Assembly (NCBI GenBank): GCA_018400215.1
Contig: JAGYNF010000049.1
Location: 1 to 9,519 of the forward strand
Reading direction: 5' to 3'
Source of the DNA: Cyanobium sp. M55B138
Lineage (GTDB): Bacteria; Cyanobacteriota; Cyanobacteriia; PCC-6307; Cyanobiaceae
DNA: 9,519 nt
Both the position numbers and the translations under genes were made by a program. Position 1 is the stretch's first letter, and every line of letters starts with the position of its first letter. This document shows, piece by piece, positions 5,346 to 9,519 of this stretch. The notes beneath the pieces were generated by a model, which searched no databases, was not told where the DNA came from, and worked only from the letters and a program-made list of their open reading frames with translations.

Positions 5346-6019
5346 GGGATACGGCGATTCACAAACTCAGGGTAGGGGCTCACGCCGGTGCCGCCCGCAC
5401 AGTGGGGTTGCCGATCCCCCTTGGCCCGCCTGCTCACGCTGCGGCTCGTGCGCAGATACCAGCGCCAGGGCAACTCCTGGCCCCGGCTGATGCCGATGCG
5501 GCTGGCTTGCATCAGGTCGACGGTGCCCAAAGCTGCCAGCTCTGGCGGCCGCGGGGCGATCCAGAGCCCCTGATCGGGATGCAACGGCTGGGCGTTGTGG
5601 GAGCGGTCGATGCCAAAGCAGCGTGCCAACAGGGCAGGACCCGCCGCCAGGCGCTCCAGCTCGCCCGGGATGGCCACGGCGCGCAGCAACACCCCACTGG
5701 CCCAGTTGGGCCTGTGGGTCACCACATTCACGCAGTGGTGAATGCCATAACTCACATAGACATAAAACCGCCCAGCCTCCCCAAACAGCGTTTCGTTGCT
5801 GGGGGAGCGGCGGCGGTAGCCGTGGCAGGCGGGGTCGTCTTGCGAATACGCCTCCGTTTCCACAATGACCCCCCACAGCAGCTCGCCTGAGGCTTGGCGT
5901 TTCACCAGCAGGCAGCCGATGAGCTCGGGGGCAACCTGCTCGGCGGGGCGACAGAAGAAAGATTGGGGGAGGTGCTGGGGAAAGACCTGGATTTCAGGAT
6001 TTCCCCACAAGTTGGACAC
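5342..6019 (-). CDS. DNA-3-methyladenine glycosylase, AAG/Mpg family
   Basis: This enzyme removes alkylated purines (3-methyladenine, hypoxanthine and similar) to start base-excision repair. In the 225-residue product I see LAxxLIGC-type [10 protein letters not shown] (33-42), the catalytic segment [17 protein letters not shown] (50-66; E56 corresponds to the catalytic Glu125 of human AAG), [18 protein letters not shown] (84-101), [12 protein letters not shown] and [12 protein letters not shown] (128-139). The GTG at 6019-6017 is the only start compatible with the upstream TAG; a later TTG (codon 4) is possible. The C-terminus (after about 205) ends [15 protein letters not shown] and runs directly into pyrB through a TTGA overlap. 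It is the first gene of a two-gene minus-strand unit and is divergent from the low-GC gene at 6123. Confidence 0.94.
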   Translation of the reverse strand: MSNLWGNPEIQVFPQHLPQSFFCRPAEQVAPELIGCLLVKRQASGELLWGVIVETEAYSQDDPACHGYRRRSPSNETLFGEAGRFYVYVSYGIHHCVNVVTHRPNWASGVLLRAVAIPGELERLAAGPALLARCFGIDRSHNAQPLHPDQGLWIAPRPPELAALGTVDLMQASRIGISRGQELPWRWYLRTSRSVSRRAKGDRQPHCAGGTGVSPYPEFVNRRIP

Positions 6020-6122
6020 AAGAATTTTCTAAAGATTCCAAGATCAGACAATCACGAATCATTTCACAGCCCCACGAGCGACACGTTGAACCAAGCAAGA
6101 TGCGGAAAAGTGTCTCCATGGA
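6020..6122. other. AT-rich divergent intergenic region
   Basis: These 103 bp separate the glycosylase gene (minus) and the orphan gene (plus). Base composition is clearly more AT-rich than the rest of the window (stretches such as AAGAATTTTCTAAAGATTCC). It should hold promoters for both directions, but I could not place convincing -35/-10 pairs with proper spacing; TTGGAC at 6012-6017 and TCTAAA at 6028-6033 are too close together. Confidence 0.5.
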
Positions 6123-6575
6123 ATGGCGCGCCTCAAATGGCTGTGGCAGTACGCCAACAAGGAAGGAGACAGTCCGGCAGGCAGGGGCAAGCTGTTTACC
6201 AACCGCAGGCCGAATGACGATGGCTTCTACCGGGTGAAAGACATCAAAGGGAAGGTTGACGGGGTGAAGATTGGCAGGCTACTGCCCGCCGGCACAGGGA
6301 TCCCCGGCAATGTGGACCCCATCACCGGAACTCCATACCTCGGAGACAACAGACTGCGTCCAAAAAGCTTTAAAAAAAGCGAACCACAGCTCACGGGAGG
6401 CGGCATCGTGTTCTCCCTGAAGGATGGCAGCTATTCCAATCTGTTCTTTGGCAACTACCCTCCCCAGCCGAGCTACTACGAATTCCACACCGTGCCCCCC
6501 TATCCGGCCGGGCTGGTGCCACCGAATACAGAATCGTTCATCAACTTCACAGCCTGGATCAGCGACCTAGGCTGA
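6123..6575 (+). CDS. Hypothetical protein of unknown family, 150 aa, lower-GC than its neighbours
   Basis: I cannot assign a family with confidence. From ATG 6123, the first ATG after an in-frame TGA at 6087, the product has a basic aromatic start (MARLKWLWQYANKEGD), then DDGFYRVKDIKGKVDGVKIGRLLPAGTGIPGN (about 37-68), a middle with PQLTGGGIVFSLKDGSYSNLFFGNYPPQPSYYEF, and a short end TAWISDLG. The order 'GxYxVxxIxGxxxGxxIxxLLPAGTxIPGN … PQLTxxGxxFxxxDGxYxNxFF … YYEFxxxPP' faintly recalls a repeated beta-rich domain of cyanobacterial surface or exosortase-type proteins; this is a weak memory match. There is no signal peptide or C-terminal sorting segment. Codons such as AAA, AAC and TTT are more frequent than next door, suggesting recent acquisition. 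Confidence 0.62.
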   Translation: MARLKWLWQYANKEGDSPAGRGKLFTNRRPNDDGFYRVKDIKGKVDGVKIGRLLPAGTGIPGNVDPITGTPYLGDNRLRPKSFKKSEPQLTGGGIVFSLKDGSYSNLFFGNYPPQPSYYEFHTVPPYPAGLVPPNTESFINFTAWISDLG

Positions 6576-6610
6576 AGGCCACCAGACTGAACTCCAGCGC
6601 CTCCCAAACC

Positions 6611-6748
6611 ATGCACTCCACCGGCTTCACCCTCGGCACCGTGCTGCTGTTCGGCAGTGGCCTCTTTGTGTTGGCCACCCTCTTTTTTGGCACCAAGGGG
6701 GGCTACTACGACACCGACGCCTACGACGGCAACGGCACTGCCCACTGA
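6611..6748 (+). CDS. Single-span membrane microprotein, 45 aa
   Basis: ATG 6611 to TGA 6748 encodes MHSTGFTLGTVLLFGSGLFV, then LATLFFGTKGGYYDTDAYDG and NGTAH. One strongly hydrophobic segment (about 5-27) is followed by a KGG turn and a short acidic, Tyr-rich tail, giving a typical N-in or N-out one-helix thylakoid subunit shape. Small one-helix subunits of this size exist in photosystem II, cytochrome b6f and NDH-1 (for example NdhP and NdhQ), but I cannot identify which, if any, this is. High GC and codon use match the host genome, unlike the gene just upstream. The stop is 4 bp from the stop of the convergent gene at 6753. Confidence 0.75.
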   Translation: MHSTGFTLGTVLLFGSGLFVLATLFFGTKGGYYDTDAYDGNGTAH

Positions 6749-6752
6749 GGCA

Positions 6753-7043
6753 TCAGCTGCTGAGCCGTTCAGCTTCGGGGCAGTCGTCGGCGGTGGGCAG
6801 CTCCTCCCCGGGCATGCGGCACACGTAGGCGAGCCGGGTGCTGACCGCACCGATCGAATCCAGCCGCACGCTCTCCTCCCAGCTGTGGCTCTCGTCGTCC
6901 TCCTCGGCGTCGTAGCGGAGGGTCACCAGATCACCCTCGATCTCCACCACCAACGCCTCTTCGATCCAGCGCTGCTGGTCGCGCAGAAACACCCAGACGG
7001 GCCGTTGCTCGGTGCAGTACTGGTCGAGCTTGCGGTGCAGCAT
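6753..7043 (-). CDS. DUF6679-like conserved cyanobacterial protein, 96 aa
   Basis: From ATG 7043-7041 the product begins MLHRKLDQYCTEQRPVWVFLRDQQRWIEEALVVEIEGDLVTLRY, then an acidic stretch DAEEDDESHSWEESVRLDSIGAVSTRLAYV and a variable tail. The block 'FLRDQQRWIExAxxxxIEGDLVTLRYE…SWEExVRLxSIG' is what I remember of a cyanobacteria-wide uncharacterised family annotated as DUF6679; the number is from memory. The Val/Leu-rich beta pattern suggests a small SH3-like or KOW-like barrel, which is an inference. A GTG three codons upstream (7052) is an alternative start, but MLHRK fits the family start better. No membrane span is seen. Confidence 0.8.
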   Translation of the reverse strand: MLHRKLDQYCTEQRPVWVFLRDQQRWIEEALVVEIEGDLVTLRYDAEEDDESHSWEESVRLDSIGAVSTRLAYVCRMPGEELPTADDCPEAERLSS

Positions 7044-7137
7044 GGGCGCCACGGGCTCAGCTCACTCCCCCAACTCTAGGCAGCATCCACCCCGGTGCTG
7101 CTGTTCAGGCTGACCCATTGCGGCCATCCGCCCGGCA

Positions 7138-7162
7138 TGATCCAGGTCTAGGCCTGATCCAG
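7138..7162 (+). promoter_or_regulatory. Direct repeat TGATCCAG x2 just upstream of the creatininase-family start
   Basis: TGATCCAG occurs at 7138-7145 and 7155-7162, 17 bp apart start to start, and ends three bases before ATG 7166. Between the copies is a partial palindrome, AGGTCTAGGCCT. The site could bind a regulator or overlap the ribosome-binding region; nothing else supports a function. Confidence 0.25.
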
Positions 7163-7165
7163 TGC

Positions 7166-7987
7166 ATGGCGACGCCACTACCCCCTGCCACCCTCCCAGA
7201 CCTCGACTCGACCAGCAGGGCTGCCGAGATCGAGGCGATCCGCCTGCAGCTGCGCAGCTGGCCCGAGGTGGAGACCTACCTGGAGGGCTGCAAGGGGGTG
7301 ATCGTGCCCCTGGGCTCCACCGAACAGCACGGCCCCACGGGCGCCATCGGCACCGACGCCCTCACCGCCGAGGCGGTGGCCCTGGAGGTGGGGCGCCGCA
7401 GCGGCGTGTTGGTGACCCCCACCCAGGCCTTCGGCATGGCGGAACATCACCTGGGATTTGCCGGCACGATCAGCCTGCAACCCGCCACCCTGCTGGCTGT
7501 GATCCACGACGTGGTGTTGTCGCTGGCGGGCCATGGCTTCGAGCGGATCTTCTTCATCAACGGCCATGGCGGCAACATCGCCACCACCAAGGCCGCCTTT
7601 GCCCAGGCCTATGCCACCGCCGCCAGTCGGGGCCTGCCCCAGGCGGGCCGGCTGCGCTGCCGCCTGGCCAACTGGTTCATGGCCGCCCCGGCCATGGCCC
7701 TGGCCCGCGAGCTCTACGGGGATCGGGAAGGGCACCACGCCACCCCCAGCGAGATCGCCCTCACCCTGCACCTCGAGCCCAGCCTGCTGGCCAAGCAGCG
7801 CGCGCTGCCCGAGCCGGCTGCCGCCGGACCGATCCATGGCCCGGCGGACTTCCGCCGCCGCCACCCCGATGGGCGGATGGGCTCCGATCCCTACCTGGCC
7901 CAGCCAGACCATGGCGCCCGTTTCCTCGATGGGGCCGCCACGGCCCTGACGGCCGATCTGCAGCGGTTCCTAGCCGAGGAGAGCTGA
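7166..7987 (+). CDS. Creatininase-family amidohydrolase
   Basis: Members of this metal-dependent family hydrolyse amide bonds in creatinine, in a formylated pyrimidine (ArfB, riboflavin/F420 pathway) or in a mycofactocin precursor peptide (MftE); here the substrate is unknown. From ATG 7166 (273 residues) I see IVPLGSTEQHGPTGAIGTDALTAEAVA with metal ligands E53, H55 and D64, MAEHHLGFAGTISL (91-104), the metal motif FFINGHGGN (129-137) and HHATPSEIALTL with a further acidic ligand. The frame opens earlier at a TTG (7118), but that extension is less likely than the ATG. The length and all core motifs suggest an active enzyme. It is followed 42 bp later by gatC on the same strand, so co-transcription is possible without implying a shared function. 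Confidence 0.93.
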   Translation: MATPLPPATLPDLDSTSRAAEIEAIRLQLRSWPEVETYLEGCKGVIVPLGSTEQHGPTGAIGTDALTAEAVALEVGRRSGVLVTPTQAFGMAEHHLGFAGTISLQPATLLAVIHDVVLSLAGHGFERIFFINGHGGNIATTKAAFAQAYATAASRGLPQAGRLRCRLANWFMAAPAMALARELYGDREGHHATPSEIALTLHLEPSLLAKQRALPEPAAAGPIHGPADFRRRHPDGRMGSDPYLAQPDHGARFLDGAATALTADLQRFLAEES

Positions 7988-8029
7988 ACCCGATCGGGCG
8001 CTAGCGTTTGCCCACCTCGCTTCGGCCAG

Positions 8030-8320
8030 ATGGGCACGATCAGCTCCGATGACGTGCGCAAGGTGGCGCAACTGGCCCGCCTCGCCCTGCCCGAAGACAA
8101 GATCACCACCTACACCGGCCAGCTGGAGCGCATCCTTGACTATGTGGCCCACCTGGACGCGGTGGACACCGAAGGGGTGCCCCCCACCACCCGGGCCGTG
8201 GAGGTGGTGAATGTGACCCGAGACGATCAGGTGGAAGCCACCCCGGTGCGGGACAACCTGCTGGACCTGGCCCCCCAGCGGGAGGGGGATTTCTTCCGGG
8301 TGCCCCGCATCCTGGCCTAG
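8030..8320 (+). CDS. gatC: Aspartyl/glutamyl-tRNA(Asn/Gln) amidotransferase subunit C
   Basis: GatC is the small subunit of the GatCAB amidotransferase that converts Glu-tRNA(Gln) and Asp-tRNA(Asn) to Gln-tRNA and Asn-tRNA; it wraps around GatA and GatB and stabilises the complex. The 96-residue product has the family layout: [51 protein letters not shown] (4-54), then [34 protein letters not shown]. The ATG at 8030 gives the usual length. The gene is convergent with crtR; only 10 bp separate the stop codons. Confidence 0.97.
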   Translation: MGTISSDDVRKVAQLARLALPEDKITTYTGQLERILDYVAHLDAVDTEGVPPTTRAVEVVNVTRDDQVEATPVRDNLLDLAPQREGDFFRVPRILA

Positions 8321-8330
8321 GGCCGTGCCC

Positions 8331-9344
8331 TCAGCGCTGGGGTGACACGGCGGTGCGATGCAGCAGTTGCAACACCCTTCGGCGGGAGTGGCGGGAGGGC
8401 ATCAGGGCCGCCAGGGGGCGCAGGCGACTGCGCCGTTTTTTATGGCTGCGCACCCCCAGGAGGATGTCGTAGAGGAAATTGAGACCGTCGCTGCGGGACT
8501 CAAACAAGCCCAGCCGCTGGGGTGAGCCCTTGGCATCGAGGAGGTGCTGGGTGGCGACGTAGGCCGGCTGGTATTCGAACCAGGGGATCGACGGCCAGAG
8601 ATGGTGCACGAGGTGATAGTTCTGCCCCATGATCAGCCAATTCATCACCCGGCTGGGGTAAACGCGGGCGTTGTGCCAGCGGCTACGCGACTGAAAGGGG
8701 CGGTGGGGGAGGTAATCGAAAAACAGACCGAGGGTGACGCCCACCATCAAGGCCGGCGCAAACCAGCAATTGAACACAAACGGCAAGAAGCCATATTTTG
8801 CCGCGGCAATCACGATGGCAAAAAAGATTCCTCGGGCAATTCCCCATTCCAGGAGTTCATACCGGCGCCAGAGGCGGCGGCGGAAGAAAAACACTTCGTG
8901 ATAAAAGAAGCGGGGCGCTATCAGCCAAAGCGGGCCAAATGTGCTGACAATATGATCCGGATCATGCTTTGGATCGTTCACATTGGCGTGGTGCTGCAGG
9001 TGCACCCGCGTGAACACCGGAAAACTGAAGCCCAGCAACATTGCCGCCCCATGCCCCATGAAGGCATTCCAGAAGCGGTGGGGATGGGCCGCGTTGTGGC
9101 AGGCGTCGTGGATCACGGTGCCCTCCAGGTGCAGCGCCAGGAAGCCAGTGAACAGCAGGATGGCCAGGGGCCACTGGCCCACAAACCAACCCCAGATCGT
9201 GAGCCCGGCCAGGCCATAGCCCAGCAAAAACAGGCCCACGGTGGGATTCAAGGGCCCTGGGGGGTCGAGGAACTCCCTGGGCACCGAGCGCGGCAACGCT
9301 ACGGATATCGGGCGCTGCGGGGGTGCAGCCGTGGCCTGAGACAT
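8331..9344 (-). CDS. crtR: Beta-carotene hydroxylase, CrtR type (fatty-acid-desaturase fold)
   Basis: CrtR is a membrane di-iron enzyme that hydroxylates beta-ionone rings, giving zeaxanthin in cyanobacteria. From ATG 9344 (337 residues) the three histidine clusters of the desaturase superfamily are present: HDACHNAAH (79-87), HLQHH (115-119) and HLVHH (244-248), plus DYLPHRPF (about 210-217). Hydrophobic helices precede the first box and lie between the second and third, with the expected ER-type topology of four or so spans. The frame is open upstream to a TTG (9392), but MSQATAAPPQRP fits the family N-terminus better than the 16 extra residues. Other desaturase-like enzymes share the His boxes; the N-terminal PREFLDPPGPLNPTVGLF points to CrtR. 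It lies downstream of tRNA-Leu on the same strand. Confidence 0.93.
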   Translation of the reverse strand: MSQATAAPPQRPISVALPRSVPREFLDPPGPLNPTVGLFLLGYGLAGLTIWGWFVGQWPLAILLFTGFLALHLEGTVIHDACHNAAHPHRFWNAFMGHGAAMLLGFSFPVFTRVHLQHHANVNDPKHDPDHIVSTFGPLWLIAPRFFYHEVFFFRRRLWRRYELLEWGIARGIFFAIVIAAAKYGFLPFVFNCWFAPALMVGVTLGLFFDYLPHRPFQSRSRWHNARVYPSRVMNWLIMGQNYHLVHHLWPSIPWFEYQPAYVATQHLLDAKGSPQRLGLFESRSDGLNFLYDILLGVRSHKKRRSRLRPLAALMPSRHSRRRVLQLLHRTAVSPQR

Positions 9345-9392
9345 GGACGCCGAGGAACCCGCAGAGGCTGAAACGACATGCAACTTAGGCAA

Positions 9393-9430
9393 GGGCTAGA
9401 GCCCTCCGAGTCCCCAGGGGAACCCGGCCA
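9393..9430. other. Short spacer between tRNA-Leu and crtR
   Basis: This holds GGGCTAGAGCCC, an almost perfect palindrome, and a TCCCCAGGGGA palindrome, but neither is followed by a T-run on either strand. If transcription of crtR starts at its own promoter, that promoter must be within or very near this stretch or in the tRNA; I see no convincing hexamers. Confidence 0.3.
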
Positions 9431-9512
9431 TGCCCACCGGGGGACTTGAACCCCCACGACCGAAGCCACTGGACCCTAAAACCAGCGCGTCTACCAATTC
9501 CGCCAGGTGGGC
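9431..9512 (-). tRNA. tRNA-Leu, anticodon UAG
   Basis: On the minus strand this is an 82-nt class-II cloverleaf. The acceptor stem is GCCCACC with GGTGGGC, the D arm GCGGAATTGGTAGACGC, and the anticodon loop TTTAGGG gives anticodon TAG (Leu, codon CUA). The variable arm GGC-TTCG-GTC is long, as expected for Leu, and the T arm is GGGGG-TTCAAGT-CCCCC. The discriminator is A (9431) and CCA is not encoded. The anticodon stem CTGGT/TCCAG has a T·T mismatch at its loop-closing position. Confidence 0.95.
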
Positions 9513-9519
9513 AGTGTGA

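Noticed and set aside
5894..6217. 107-codon plus-strand frame over the start of the glycosylase gene and the AT-rich spacer
   Set aside because: Half of it is antisense to the conserved N-terminus of the glycosylase, and it overlaps the 150-aa gene in another frame; no domain is visible.
7178..7912. 244-codon minus-strand frame opposite the creatininase-family gene
   Set aside because: Gly/Ala/Gln-rich shadow of a gene with all its catalytic motifs on the plus strand.
8544..9371. 275-codon plus-strand frame opposite crtR
   Set aside because: Antisense shadow: crtR on the other strand has full histidine boxes and membrane helices, whereas this frame has no recognisable domain.
1..9519. CRISPR array, insertion sequence, prophage or toxin–antitoxin module
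   Set aside because: The only repeats are a two-unit 18-bp and a two-unit 15-bp tandem copy, with no spacers. No transposase, integrase, Cas, nuclease or toxin-like protein is encoded.

Overview
The window looks like a chromosomal segment of a GC-rich alpha-cyanobacterium of the Cyanobium / freshwater-to-coastal Synechococcus type. The evidence is a set of cyanobacterial marker genes (PsbO, Ycf20/DUF565, a DUF2555-type protein, a CrtR-type beta-carotene hydroxylase, a stand-alone PCP_red domain), the psbO–sat–coaBC neighbourhood that I recall from marine picocyanobacteria, visibly high GC, and a tRNA-Ala with the GC-favouring anticodon CGC. The species cannot be named from the sequence alone.

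Layout, left to right. Positions 1-257 (minus) hold the 5' part of sat (ATP sulfurylase), cut by the window edge. Next is psbO (minus) with a clear intrinsic terminator behind it. A 103-residue protein of unknown function (plus) runs tail-to-tail into coaBC (minus), and a short DUF2555-like gene overlaps the start of coaBC on the same strand. Two small plus-strand genes follow a tRNA-Ala(CGC) that has an 18-bp tandem duplication directly in front of it: a 53-residue PCP_red protein and a 65-residue coiled-coil-like protein. A 265-bp gene-free stretch (3727-3991) holds a strong terminator plus a long inverted repeat. Then comes ycf20 (plus), tail-to-tail with a minus-strand pair, mpg-type DNA-3-methyladenine glycosylase followed by pyrB, whose stop and start share the bases TTGA. 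A visibly lower-GC patch (about 6020-6600) carries an unrecognised 150-residue gene and lies beside a 45-residue single-span membrane protein. The right part has a DUF6679-like gene (minus), a creatininase-family amidohydrolase (plus), gatC (plus), crtR (minus) and tRNA-Leu(UAG) (minus).

Functionally this is mostly housekeeping: sulfate activation, oxygen-evolving complex stability, coenzyme A synthesis, pyrimidine synthesis, base-excision repair, Gln-tRNA/Asn-tRNA formation and carotenoid hydroxylation. The genes do not form one pathway. Most junctions are very tight (overlaps or gaps of a few bases).

I found no defence system, transposon, phage module or CRISPR array, and no clear undescribed multi-gene system. 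The parts most worth a second look are the set of mutually exclusive hairpins between 3824 and 3960, the low-GC orphan gene at 6123-6575, the tandem repeat touching tRNA-Ala, and the lipobox-like cysteine in the PsbO signal peptide.
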